Source: Streptomyces buecherae | GTDB lineage: Bacteria; Actinomycetota; Actinomycetes; Streptomycetales; Streptomycetaceae | NCBI RefSeq assembly: GCF_014295035.1 | Contig: NZ_CP060404.1 | Span: forward strand, 6,116,501 to 6,180,500 | Length of the DNA: 64,000 bases | Reading direction: 5' to 3' | Shown here: one piece after another, positions 53,650 through 64,000 of the stretch | How positions within the stretch are numbered: position 1 is the first letter of the stretch | Layout: each line of letters opens with the position of its first letter | Position numbers and translations under genes: made by a program | The notes under the pieces: generated by a model | Database searches by the model: none | Told to the model about the DNA's origin: nothing | What the model saw: the letters and a program-made list of their open reading frames with translations, nothing else

Positions 53650-54936
53650 GTGGCACGCATCGGTGACGGCGGCGACCTGCTCAAGTGCTCGTTCTGTGGG
53701 AAGAGCCAGAAGCAGGTGAAGAAGCTCATCGCAGGCCCCGGTGTGTACATCTGCGACGAGTGCATCGATCTCTGCAACGAGATCATCGAGGAGGAGCTCG
53801 CGGAGACCTCCGAGGTCCGCTGGGAGGAACTTCCCAAGCCGCGCGAGATCTACGAGTTCCTCGAGGGCTACGTCGTCGGCCAGGAGGCCGCGAAGAAGGC
53901 GCTCTCGGTGGCCGTCTACAACCACTACAAGCGCGTTCAGGCGGGCGAGGCGGCCAGCAGCCGCGACGACGGCATCGAGCTGTCGAAGTCCAACATCCTG
54001 CTGCTCGGCCCGACCGGCTCCGGCAAGACGCTGCTGGCGCAGACGCTGGCCCGGATGCTCAACGTGCCGTTCGCCATCGCCGACGCCACCGCCCTCACCG
54101 AGGCGGGGTACGTGGGCGAGGACGTCGAGAACATCCTGCTCAAGCTGATCCAGGCCGCTGACTACGACGTCAAGAAGGCCGAGACCGGGATCATCTACAT
54201 CGACGAGATCGACAAGGTCGCCCGCAAGAGCGAGAACCCGTCGATCACCCGCGACGTCAGCGGCGAGGGCGTGCAGCAGGCGCTGCTGAAGATCCTGGAG
54301 GGCACCACGGCCTCCGTCCCGCCGCAGGGTGGACGCAAGCACCCGCACCAGGAGTTCATCCAGATCGACACGACGAACGTGCTGTTCATCGTGGGTGGCG
54401 CGTTCGCCGGCCTGGAGAAGATCATCGAGTCCCGGGCGGGCGCCAAGGGCATCGGCTTCGGGGCCACCATCCGCTCCAAGCGCGAGATCGAGGCCAGCGA
54501 CCAGTTCCAGGAGGTCATGCCGGAGGACCTGGTGAAGTTCGGGATGATCCCCGAGTTCATCGGCCGCCTCCCCGTCATCACCTCGGTGCACAACCTCGAC
54601 CGCGAGGCGCTGCTCCAGATCCTGGTCGAGCCGCGCAACGCGCTCGTCAAGCAGTACCAGCGGCTGTTCGAACTCGACGGCGTGGAGCTGGAGTTCGACC
54701 GCCCGGCCCTGGAGGCCATCGCCGACCAGGCCATCCTGCGCGGCACCGGCGCCCGTGGCCTGCGCGCCATCATGGAGGAGGTCCTCCAGTCGGTGATGTA
54801 CGAGGTGCCGTCCCGCAAGGACGTGGCCCGCGTCGTCATCACCGAGGAGGTCGTCCACTCGCACGTGAACCCGACCCTGGTGCCGCGCGAGCCGCGCATC
54901 GTCGGCAAGGACGAGCGGCACGAGAAGAGCGCGTAG
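53650..54936 (+). CDS. clpX: ATP-dependent Clp protease ATP-binding subunit ClpX
   Basis: A 428-aa AAA+ unfoldase that feeds substrates to ClpP. The N-terminal zinc-binding domain has CSFC (about 14-17) and CDEC (about 36-39). Walker A GPTGSGKT is at about 120-127, Walker B IIYIDEID at about 181-188, and RKSENPSI-type sensor region follows. Actinobacterial ClpX has no extra domain, as here. The GTG at 53650 with AAGGGGAAG upstream fits; the frame opens earlier but without homology. It ends before a hairpin shared with the next, opposite-facing gene. Confidence 0.96.
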   Translation: MARIGDGGDLLKCSFCGKSQKQVKKLIAGPGVYICDECIDLCNEIIEEELAETSEVRWEELPKPREIYEFLEGYVVGQEAAKKALSVAVYNHYKRVQAGEAASSRDDGIELSKSNILLLGPTGSGKTLLAQTLARMLNVPFAIADATALTEAGYVGEDVENILLKLIQAADYDVKKAETGIIYIDEIDKVARKSENPSITRDVSGEGVQQALLKILEGTTASVPPQGGRKHPHQEFIQIDTTNVLFIVGGAFAGLEKIIESRAGAKGIGFGATIRSKREIEASDQFQEVMPEDLVKFGMIPEFIGRLPVITSVHNLDREALLQILVEPRNALVKQYQRLFELDGVELEFDRPALEAIADQAILRGTGARGLRAIMEEVLQSVMYEVPSRKDVARVVITEEVVHSHVNPTLVPREPRIVGKDERHEKSA

Positions 54937-54956
54937 CGCGCGCTGTTCACTCAGCG

Positions 54957-55002
54957 ACGCGCGAGGGGCGCCCGGCCAACTGGCTGGGCGCCCCTCGCGC
55001 GT
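54957..55002. terminator. Bidirectional terminator after clpX
   Basis: ACGCGCGAGGGGCGCCC (54957-54973) pairs perfectly with 54986-55002 (17 bp). The minus-strand gene beyond it ends 30 bp further on. Confidence 0.8.
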
Positions 55003-55031
55003 GACGGCATGTCAGGTGGGAGGTCGGTGCC

Positions 55032-55982
55032 TCACTTCGGCGCGCGGGCGTCCTTGTAGACCTGGGCGGTGACGTCGGCGACGGCGCTGAGGTCGGCGGC
55101 GCCGGGGTTGGTGACGAGGGCCGGATCGCCGTAGATGACGGAGCCGAGCGTGCTGGAGTCGCCCCAGGCGCACGTCTGGATCGGCACCGAGTTCGACTTG
55201 ACCACCTGACACTTGACGACGACGCCGTCGAGGCCGGCCGGGGTGAACTCCTGTGGAGTCCCCTGCGGCTCGGCGCTCCCGCTCGTGCGCATCTTCTGGA
55301 AGTACCAGTCGACGCTGCCCTCCGGGTCGGTGGACGTGCCGTACGCGCCGACGAGCGTGAGCCTCTTGGCGTTTCCCTGGTGGTACTCCGCCGAGACCGA
55401 CCCTTCGGTGGTGAAGCCCGTCGGCTCCTCGCCGTCCCGGCCGGTGCTGTTCTTCGGTTCGCCCTTGCGCTGGAAGTCGCCCGCGACCGTCAGCGGCGTC
55501 GTCAGCTTGTACTGCTGGGCGGGCTCGGTCACCGGCGGCTGCTCTTCATCGGTGCCACCCGTGCCACCCGTCCCGCCCGAACCCTGCTGGCCGCCGGTGT
55601 CGCCGACGACGGTGTCCTTCTTCTTGTCCTTGGCCGAATCGCCGTCGCTGTCGCCCCCGTTGAACAACAGCACCCCGCCGACGACCGCCGCGCAGGCCAC
55701 GACCGCGCCCACGACGATGCCGACCGTCTTGTTCCCGCTGCCCCCACCCCGCGGCGGCATCGGCGGGCCCGGCTGCTGGTACGGGCCCACCTGCCCGTAC
55801 GGCCCTGGCTGCTGCTGCGGGTAGCCGTAGCCCTGCGGGGGCTGGCCGTACGGGCCGGGCGGGGGTGGCTGCTGCGGGTAGCCGTAGCCCGGGTCGCCAG
55901 CCGCGCCGCCCTGGCCGTAGGGCCCCGGCTGTGGGGGCTGCTGGGGCTGCTGTCCGTAGGGGCCGGGCTGGTGGTAGCTCAT
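55032..55982 (-). CDS. Pro/Gln/Gly-Tyr-rich single-pass membrane protein, copy A
   Basis: A 316-aa protein. Residues 1-85 are a low-complexity cytoplasmic tail of PGPYGQ/QPQQPP/GYGYPQQ repeats, followed by one membrane helix (VGIVVGAVVACAAVVGGVLLF, about 87-107). Then comes an acidic Gly/Thr/Asp linker and an extracytoplasmic domain (about 150-315) with two Cys that may pair (VKCQVVKS and QTCAWGD). It resembles other actinobacterial PGPYG-tailed membrane proteins of unknown function. Copy B lies directly upstream with the same layout, so the two arose by duplication. They are placed between clpX and valS, facing away from both. Confidence 0.85.
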   Translation of the reverse strand: MSYHQPGPYGQQPQQPPQPGPYGQGGAAGDPGYGYPQQPPPPGPYGQPPQGYGYPQQQPGPYGQVGPYQQPGPPMPPRGGGSGNKTVGIVVGAVVACAAVVGGVLLFNGGDSDGDSAKDKKKDTVVGDTGGQQGSGGTGGTGGTDEEQPPVTEPAQQYKLTTPLTVAGDFQRKGEPKNSTGRDGEEPTGFTTEGSVSAEYHQGNAKRLTLVGAYGTSTDPEGSVDWYFQKMRTSGSAEPQGTPQEFTPAGLDGVVVKCQVVKSNSVPIQTCAWGDSSTLGSVIYGDPALVTNPGAADLSAVADVTAQVYKDARAPK

Positions 55983-56130
55983 GGGTTCCCTCGTTCTGCT
56001 GCGTACGGTGTCGCGGCTGGTAGGAGCGGTGGCTGGGCACGGCGTGGGAGGGGCCGGGGCCGCGCGGGAGGGCGGGCCTCGGCTGCCGTGGTGCCGACGG
56101 GATCGCGCGGAACCCGCTGACGTGAGCCGG

Positions 56131-57210
56131 TCAGCCGGCCTCGACGCGGGCGTCCGAGCGGACCTCGGCGGCGAGCCCCGCCGCCTCGTTCAGCGTCATA
56201 CCGGCGCCGGTGACCAGGGCCGCCGGGTCCGCCATGACCGTCACGCCGACGGTGCTCTCGTCACCCCAGACGCAGGCGGGGGCCGTGATGGCTCCCTTGG
56301 GAGAGGTGAATTTCAGCTCCTGGCACTTGAGCACGTCGCCGTCGAAGCCGTCCGGGGAGAACTTCTGCGGGCTGCCGACCGTTTCGGCCGTGCCGTCCTC
56401 GACGAGTGCCTTGGTGATGACGGCGAGCGCGAGGTCCGCCGCCCGGTTCGGGTCGGTCACCTTCCCCCACACGCCGCTGAACTGGAGCTTCTTCTGGCCG
56501 GGCGTCTGGTAGTTGGCCGAGACCGGGTGCGCGTCCTCGACCACCGGCATCTCCTTGAGCTGCGCCTTGCCCGCGGGGGTCAGGTTGCTCTCGTCCTTGC
56601 CCTCGCCGACGCGCTGGTAGTCGCCCGCCACGGTCTGCGGCGTGCTCAGCTCGTACGCGGTGTCCTCGTTGTCGGCGAAGAGCAGGTAGCCGCCGACCGC
56701 GGCGGCCACCACCGCGAGGGCCGCGCCGATGGCCAGCCCCGTCTTCCGGCGCCCACCCCCGCCGTTCCCACCCGGGGTCGGCGGCCCGTACGGAGCGGGC
56801 TGCGGCTGCATCGGCTGCACCGGCTGCATCGACTGCGTGGCCTGCATCGGCTGCTGCGGGAAGGCGGGCTGTGGCTGGGCGTACGGGCCCTGCGCGTACG
56901 GCGCGCCCGGCTGCGTGTACGGGTTCGGGTTCGGCTGGGGCTGGGGCTGCTGGGGGGCCGAATGGCCGTAGCCGCCCTGGCCGTAGCCGCCGCCCTGGGC
57001 GTACGGGTTCGGCTGCTGCTGGGGCGCGGGGTGGCCGTAGCCGCCGGGCTGCGCGGGTGGGGCCGGCTGGGCCTGCGGGCCCAGGGCGGCGGGGTAGCCG
57101 TAACCCGGCTGGCCCGCGTACGGGTTGGGCGCCTGCGGCTGGCCACCAGCGTTGCCGTACGGCCCGGGTTGCTCGCCGTAGGGGCCTGACTGCGGCTGGT
57201 GGTGGCTCAT
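56131..57210 (-). CDS. Pro/Gln/Gly-Tyr-rich single-pass membrane protein, copy B
   Basis: A 359-aa paralogue of the neighbouring gene: a longer Pro/Gln/Tyr/Gly tail (about 1-150), one membrane helix (LAIGAALAVVAAAVGGYLLF, about 168-187) and an extracellular domain (about 195-350) with the same arrangement. The matching pieces include the TVAGDYQRVG (copy A: TVAGDFQRKG) segment, FSPDGFDGDVLKCQ (copy A: FTPAGLDGVVVKCQ) and CVWGDESTVGV. The start is the ATG at 57210 with GGAGACG ahead; the frame extends further upstream without homology. Transcribed before copy A with a 148-bp gap. No known function. Confidence 0.85.
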   Translation of the reverse strand: MSHHQPQSGPYGEQPGPYGNAGGQPQAPNPYAGQPGYGYPAALGPQAQPAPPAQPGGYGHPAPQQQPNPYAQGGGYGQGGYGHSAPQQPQPQPNPNPYTQPGAPYAQGPYAQPQPAFPQQPMQATQSMQPVQPMQPQPAPYGPPTPGGNGGGGRRKTGLAIGAALAVVAAAVGGYLLFADNEDTAYELSTPQTVAGDYQRVGEGKDESNLTPAGKAQLKEMPVVEDAHPVSANYQTPGQKKLQFSGVWGKVTDPNRAADLALAVITKALVEDGTAETVGSPQKFSPDGFDGDVLKCQELKFTSPKGAITAPACVWGDESTVGVTVMADPAALVTGAGMTLNEAAGLAAEVRSDARVEAG

Positions 57211-57338
57211 AGGGCGTCTCCCCGGTGTGTCGAAGGCCACGCGCGACAGTCGCGCCTCACTCAGCATCCTCCCGGACGCCGTGAGGCGCCCTCACCCCGG
57301 GGCGCGCAACGGGTTCGTAACAGCCTGCGGTGGGACCG

Positions 57339-57350
57339 TAGAATCGGCTC
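57339..57350 (+). promoter_or_regulatory. Candidate -10 element for leaderless valS
   Basis: TAGAAT at 57339-57344 ends 7 nt before the GTG at 57351. No Shine-Dalgarno or T-box leader is visible. Confidence 0.55.
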
Positions 57351-59984
<2,634 letters not shown>

Positions 59985-60025
59985 CCGCCCGGCCGGCCGA
60001 ACGGCGCGAGCACGGGCAACCCGTA

Positions 60026-60063
60026 CGAGGGGTCCCGCACCGAACACGGTGCGGGGCCCCTCG
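60026..60063. terminator. Terminator after valS
   Basis: Bases 60026-60042 pair with 60047-60063 (17 bp with one G-T pair) around a 4-nt AACA loop. Confidence 0.75.
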
Positions 60064-60185
60064 CGCGTGCGGCGACGTGCTTCGGCGGCGGGGCCCGGCT
60101 CGCGACGGGGGCCGGGCCCGGCCGCGCTCGGCCCCCGGCCCGCACGTGGGTGGCCCGGCGCGCGCCCGGTGTCCGACCCGCCTCG

Positions 60186-60197
60186 TAGACTGGCGCC
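60186..60197 (+). promoter_or_regulatory. Candidate -10 element for leaderless folC
   Basis: TAGACT at 60186-60191 ends 7 nt before the GTG at 60198, and no Shine-Dalgarno sequence is seen. Confidence 0.55.
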
Positions 60198-61742
60198 GTG
60201 AGTGAGCGCCCCCCGAGTGACGAATCCGAGCCCGACGGGCTCGACGCCTTCGACGAGATCATTGAGGCCGAGACCGAGCGCGACCCCGACCTCGCCGTGA
60301 TCGAGGCGGGCAGTCGCACCCTGCGTGCCCAGGCCGGCCCGCCCCAGGACGACGGCGTGCCGTCCCGACCCCAGGATCCCGAGCTGGACCGCGCGCTGCG
60401 CGAGGTCGAGACGGAGCTGGCCAGCCGCTGGGGTGAGACCAAGCTCGACCCGTCGGTGCAGCGCATCAAGGCGATCCTGGACATCCTCGGCGAGCCGCAG
60501 CGCGCGTACCCGGCGATCCACATCACCGGCACCAACGGCAAGACCAGCACGGCCCGGATGATCGAGGCCCTGCTCGGCGCCTTCGAGCTGCGCACCGGTC
60601 GGTACACCAGCCCCCACGTGCAGTCGATCACCGAGCGGATCAGCCTGGACGGCGCCCCGATCTCCGCCGAGCGGTTCATCGAGACGTACCGGGACATCCA
60701 GCCGTACGTGGAGATGACCGACGCCCAGCAGGAGTTCCGGCTCTCCTTCTTCGAGGTGCTGACGGCGATGGCGTACGCGGCGTTCGCCGACGCGCCGGTC
60801 GACGTCGCGGTGGTCGAGGTCGGCATGGGCGGCACCTGGGACGCGACCAACGTCATCGACGCGGCGGTCGCCGTCGTCACCCCGATCTCGCTGGACCACA
60901 CGGACCGGCTCGGCAGCACGCACGAGGCGATCGCCACCGAGAAGGCGGGGATCATCAAGGCCCGGGAGGGGGCCGACGGCGCCGCAGGGGCGACGGTGGT
61001 CCTCGCCCAACAGCCGGTGGAGGCCGCGTCGGTGCTGCTCAAGCGGGCCGTCGAGGTGGATGCCACGGTGGCCAGGGAGGGCATGGAGTTCGGCGTGCTG
61101 AACCGGGAGGTCGCGGTCGGGGGCCAGCTCCTGACGCTGCGCGGCCTCGGCGGCGAGTACCCGGACCTCTTCCTCCCGCTGCACGGCGCGCACATGGCGC
61201 ACAACGCGGCCGTGGCGCTCGCCGCCGTCGAGGCGTTCTTCGGCATCGGCTCGCAGCACGCCAGGACGCTCGACCTGGACACGGTGCGGGCGGCGTTCGC
61301 GGGCGTCAGCTCGCCCGGCCGGCTTGAGGTGGTGCGTCGCAGCCCGACCGTGGTGCTGGACGCGGCGCACAACCCGGGGGGCGCGCGGGCCGCGGCCGAG
61401 GCGGTCACCGAGGCGTTCGCCTTCAGCCGGCTGATCGGCGTGGTCGCGTGCAGCACGGGCAAGGACGTGCGCGGCCTCCTGGAGGCGTTCGAGCCGCTGT
61501 TCACCGAGATCGTGGTGACGCGGTACGCGCACGACCGGGCGCTCGACGTGGACGAACTGGCGGCCGTCGCCGTCGAGGTCTTCGGCCCCGACCGGGTGCA
61601 GGTCGAGCCGCGCCTGGACGAGGCGATCGACGTCGCCGTCACGCTCGCCGAGGAGGAGGGCGAGTTCTCCAGTGCCGGCGTGCTGATCACCGGCTCCGTC
61701 ATCACCGTGGGCGAGGCCCGGCTGCTGCTCGGAAGGGAGTAA
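60198..61742 (+). CDS. folC: Bifunctional dihydrofolate synthase / folylpolyglutamate synthase
   Basis: A 514-aa Mur-ligase-family enzyme that adds glutamate to dihydropteroate and to folates. The ATP loop ITGTNGKTST is at about 111-120, followed by the conserved TSPHVQSITERI segment. The Mur central-domain motif VEVGMGGTWDATN is at about 207-219, and the C-terminal domain contains VLDAAHNPGG (about 386-395). An N-terminal acidic extension of about 60 residues precedes the enzyme. The start seems leaderless. The stop is 4 nt before the ATG of the DUF4233 gene, which is read from the same transcript. Confidence 0.95.
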   Translation: MSERPPSDESEPDGLDAFDEIIEAETERDPDLAVIEAGSRTLRAQAGPPQDDGVPSRPQDPELDRALREVETELASRWGETKLDPSVQRIKAILDILGEPQRAYPAIHITGTNGKTSTARMIEALLGAFELRTGRYTSPHVQSITERISLDGAPISAERFIETYRDIQPYVEMTDAQQEFRLSFFEVLTAMAYAAFADAPVDVAVVEVGMGGTWDATNVIDAAVAVVTPISLDHTDRLGSTHEAIATEKAGIIKAREGADGAAGATVVLAQQPVEAASVLLKRAVEVDATVAREGMEFGVLNREVAVGGQLLTLRGLGGEYPDLFLPLHGAHMAHNAAVALAAVEAFFGIGSQHARTLDLDTVRAAFAGVSSPGRLEVVRRSPTVVLDAAHNPGGARAAAEAVTEAFAFSRLIGVVACSTGKDVRGLLEAFEPLFTEIVVTRYAHDRALDVDELAAVAVEVFGPDRVQVEPRLDEAIDVAVTLAEEEGEFSSAGVLITGSVITVGEARLLLGRE

Positions 61743-61746
61743 GAGC

Positions 61747-62289
61747 ATGCGAACGCTGCGCACCCTGTGTGCGTCCACCCTGATCTGTGAGTTCTTCGTC
61801 ATCGGCTTCGCGGGCCTGGTCGCCATGAAGCTCTCCGACCTGTCCATGGGCACGGTGTGGACGGTCAGTGGCATCGCCATGGGTCTGTGCGTGCTGCTGT
61901 CCGGGATGCTGCGCTGGCCGTGGGCGCTCCAGGTCGGCTGGGTGTTGCAGATCGGGCTGGTGCTGAGCGGCTTCGTGGTGCCGGTGATGTTCTTCCTGGG
62001 CCTGGCGTTCGCCGGCCTGTGGTGGGCGTCCATCCACTACGGGCGGCACATCGACGAGGCCAAGGCGCGCTTCGCGGCGATGGACGAGGCCGCCCGCGAG
62101 CTGGCCGAGGCGCGCGCCGCGGCCGGCGGGACCGGGAACGTCGACGAGGCCGGCGGCGCCGACGCGGCCGACGATGCCCGTGAGGCCCGTGAGGTCAGCG
62201 AGCCCGGTGCGGCCGGCGGGGCCACGGCGCCGCGGCAGCGGGCGGCGGCGGACGCGGACGCGACGCGCCCGGCGTCCGACCCCGCGTAG
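61747..62289 (+). CDS. DUF4233 membrane protein
   Basis: A 180-aa protein with four predicted membrane helices within residues 1-100 and a cytoplasmic tail rich in Ala, Glu, Asp and Arg after about 105. The family (DUF4233) is conserved next to folC in actinobacteria, and here it starts 4 nt after the folC stop with GGAAGGGAG for RBS. A linked function in folate or envelope physiology is often assumed but not shown. The tail is unusually long and low in complexity. Confidence 0.88.
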   Translation: MRTLRTLCASTLICEFFVIGFAGLVAMKLSDLSMGTVWTVSGIAMGLCVLLSGMLRWPWALQVGWVLQIGLVLSGFVVPVMFFLGLAFAGLWWASIHYGRHIDEAKARFAAMDEAARELAEARAAAGGTGNVDEAGGADAADDAREAREVSEPGAAGGATAPRQRAAADADATRPASDPA

Positions 62290-62434
62290 CGTCGGGGCGC
62301 GTCGCGCGTGGCCCGGCCGGCCGCGCGCGGCGCGTCGGCGTTGGATCATGGCCGGGCCCGGTGCGGGCCCAGGGCGCGCCCCCTGTAGCCTCGGGCCCAC
62401 CAACCCCCGTTCACACTGCCAAGGAGCCGCGATC

Positions 62435-62848
62435 ATGAGCCAGCGCACCCTCGTCCTTCTCAAGCCCGACGCGGTCAGGCGCGGTCTGGTGGGCGAGATC
62501 CTGGGCCGCGTCGAGAACAAGGCCGGGTGGCGGATCGCCGCGCTGGAGCTGCGGACCCTGGAGCGCGAGGTGTTGGAGCAGCACTACGCCGAGCACGTGG
62601 GCAAGCCGTTCTACGAGCCGCTCATGGAGTTCATGACCTCCGGGCCGGCCGTGGCCCTGGTGGTCGAGGGCGAGCGGGTGATCGAGGGCGTGCGCACGCT
62701 GGCCGGCCCGACCGACCCGATCGCCGCCACCCCCGGCAGCATCCGGGGCGACTTCGGCACCATCGTGCGCGAGAACCTCATTCACGCCTCCGACTCCGAG
62801 GAGTCGGCCGAACGGGAGATGAAGATTTTCTTTCCCGGTCTCGCCTGA
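62435..62848 (+). CDS. ndk: Nucleoside diphosphate kinase
   Basis: A 137-aa NDK that transfers the terminal phosphate between nucleoside triphosphates and diphosphates through a phospho-histidine. TLVLLKPDAVRRG opens the protein, and the active-site His is in NLIHASDS (H117). The length is normal. AAGGAG lies 8 nt before the ATG at 62435; the frame opens further upstream without homology. It is 145 bp after the DUF4233 gene and precedes mreB. Confidence 0.96.
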   Translation: MSQRTLVLLKPDAVRRGLVGEILGRVENKAGWRIAALELRTLEREVLEQHYAEHVGKPFYEPLMEFMTSGPAVALVVEGERVIEGVRTLAGPTDPIAATPGSIRGDFGTIVRENLIHASDSEESAEREMKIFFPGLA

Positions 62849-63168
62849 CGAGACGTCGGATATCCGTCGGGTCTCTTCGCCCGACCCACATGGGTGAGCC
62901 CGGTTGCCCAGGGGGCGATCGTATTTTTCCGGTTGTCCCCTGGCATATGCCCATCGTTTGAGGGAACGCATCGCCGCGACACGACGTCTCCATAAGTAGA
63001 GGACGGACCCGTGTTCCGCCGACAATGGCGGTGACTCCCTCGCGCTGTACCGCGGCGAGCGAGACTACGATGGAACCTTCCGCGCCTCGTAAGCGCACAC
63101 ATCACGCCTACCTCAAGCAAGCATTCGCTCAAGTTGGGAAGGCCAGACGCATCCTCATGGGGAACAAG
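62849..63168. promoter_or_regulatory. mreB upstream region
   Basis: 320 bp without a gene. A weak imperfect hairpin near 62905-62945 may end ndk transcription. TACGAT at 63066-63071 is a possible mreB -10. Confidence 0.45.
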
Positions 63169-64000
63169 ATGTCGTTCATCGGCCGTGACATGGCTGTCGA
63201 CCTCGGGACCGCCAACACGCTGGTTTACGTCAGAGGCCGCGGGATCGTCCTCAACGAGCCTTCTGTTGTCGCGATCAACACCAACACCGGTGGGATTCTC
63301 GCGGTGGGCGCGGAAGCGAAGAAGATGATCGGCCGTACGCCGGGGAACATCGTCGCCGTGCGGCCCCTGAAGGATGGCGTTATCGCCGACTTCGAGATCA
63401 CTGAGCGGATGCTCCGCTATTTCATTCTTAAGATCCACAAGCGCCGTTATCTGGCCCGGCCGCGCGTCGTGGTCTGCGTGCCGAGCGGAATCACCGGAGT
63501 CGAGCGGCGCGCCGTCATCGAGGCGTCCACCCAGGCCGGGGCGCGCCAGGTGCACATCATCGAGGAGCCGATGGCGGCGGCGATCGGCTCCGGCCTCCCG
63601 GTGCACGAGGCCACCGGCAACATGGTCGTGGACATCGGCGGCGGCACCACCGAGGTCGCCGTCATCTCGCTGGGCGGAATCGTCACGGCGCAGTCCATCC
63701 GGGTGGCCGGCGACGAGCTGGACAACGCGATCATCCAGCACATCAAGAAGGAGTACAGCCTGCTCCTCGGCGAGCGCACCGCCGAGAGCATCAAGATCAC
63801 CATCGGTTCGGCGTACGAGTCCGACCAGGAGGAGCACACCGAGATCCGTGGTCGTGACCTGGTCAGCGGGTTGCCCAAGACGGTCGTCATCTCCGCGACC
63901 GAGGTGCGCAAGGCCATCGAGGAGCCGGTCAACTCGATCGTCGACGCCGTCAAGACCACCCTCGACAAGTGCCCGCCCGAGCTGTCCGGCGACGTCATGG
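63169..64000 (+). CDS. mreB: Rod shape-determining protein MreB, cut by window end
   Basis: The first 277 codons of an actin-like MreB, which in Streptomyces supports spore-wall synthesis. It opens SFIGRDMAVDLGTANTLVYV (phosphate-1 loop), continues through PRVVVCVPSG and IIEEPMAAAIGSG, and includes the second phosphate loop VVDIGGGTTEVAVISLGG. GGGGA lies just before the ATG at 63169; an in-frame ATG at 63157 adds four residues but has a poorer RBS. Next genes (mreC, mreD) would lie beyond the window. Confidence 0.95.
   Translation, partial: MSFIGRDMAVDLGTANTLVYVRGRGIVLNEPSVVAINTNTGGILAVGAEAKKMIGRTPGNIVAVRPLKDGVIADFEITERMLRYFILKIHKRRYLARPRVVVCVPSGITGVERRAVIEASTQAGARQVHIIEEPMAAAIGSGLPVHEATGNMVVDIGGGTTEVAVISLGGIVTAQSIRVAGDELDNAIIQHIKKEYSLLLGERTAESIKITIGSAYESDQEEHTEIRGRDLVSGLPKTVVISATEVRKAIEEPVNSIVDAVKTTLDKCPPELSGDVM

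Noticed and set aside
57220..57350. T-box leader before valS
   Set aside because: No specifier loop or T-box sequence is present; the gene appears leaderless.

Overview
The window is chromosomal DNA of a high-GC actinomycete, almost certainly a Streptomyces. Third codon positions are nearly all G or C, GTG starts are common, and several genes look leaderless. The right half carries the streptomycete block tig-clpP1-clpP2-clpX-(two Pro/Gln-rich membrane proteins)-valS-folC-DUF4233-ndk-mreB. The left edge carries the csnR-csnE-csnF chitosan-oligosaccharide operon. All assignments come from reading motifs, translation and gene order; no search was run.

Left (1-13.9 kb): part of the csn operon (ROK repressor, lipoprotein binding protein, start of a permease) with a perfect 17-bp operator ahead of csnR. 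Then an MscS channel, an HNH protein, a large secreted GH84-like enzyme with an altered catalytic pair, a repeat-bearing 93-aa protein of unknown function, a small membrane protein, a LysR regulator and a lone allantoicase. Long, strand-skewed, repeat-rich intergenic stretches separate these genes.

Middle (13.9-32.5 kb): an acyl-ACP desaturase with a strong palindromic operator. Next is a scar of mobile DNA (a decayed IS5-type transposase and an inverted copy of the IS end) around a cysteine-less isochorismatase-fold gene. Then a protein-turnover and export group: aminopeptidase N, a 1.1-kaa secreted subtilase, DUF1876, a Tat-exported metallophosphoesterase, a secreted serine hydrolase, an AbiEi/DUF559-like protein, a second aminopeptidase N, and a superoxide dismutase with a Nur box.

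Transport and metabolism (32.6-47.4 kb): three paralogous amino-acid permeases with bioY between the second and third, rpiB, a Nei-type glycosylase, a membrane SpoIIE-type phosphatase, a CPA2 antiporter, a MacB-like ABC exporter pair and an HD hydrolase.

Right (47.4-64 kb): a probable decayed membrane gene, a 64-aa membrane protein, tRNA-Gly(TCC) and tRNA-Pro(TGG), then the proteostasis block. Trigger factor and the ClpP1/ClpP2/ClpX protease follow in order, with a ClgR-type box before clpP1. ValRS, FolC, NDK and the start of MreB (cut by the window end) complete the window.

The main oddities are the GH84 enzyme with Gln-Asp in place of Asp-Asp, the PLTSEP-repeat protein, the IS-flanked hydrolase, a probable AUC start on the antiporter, and five genes whose -10 hexamer ends exactly 7 nt before the start codon. 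I found no CRISPR array, prophage or complete biosynthetic cluster.
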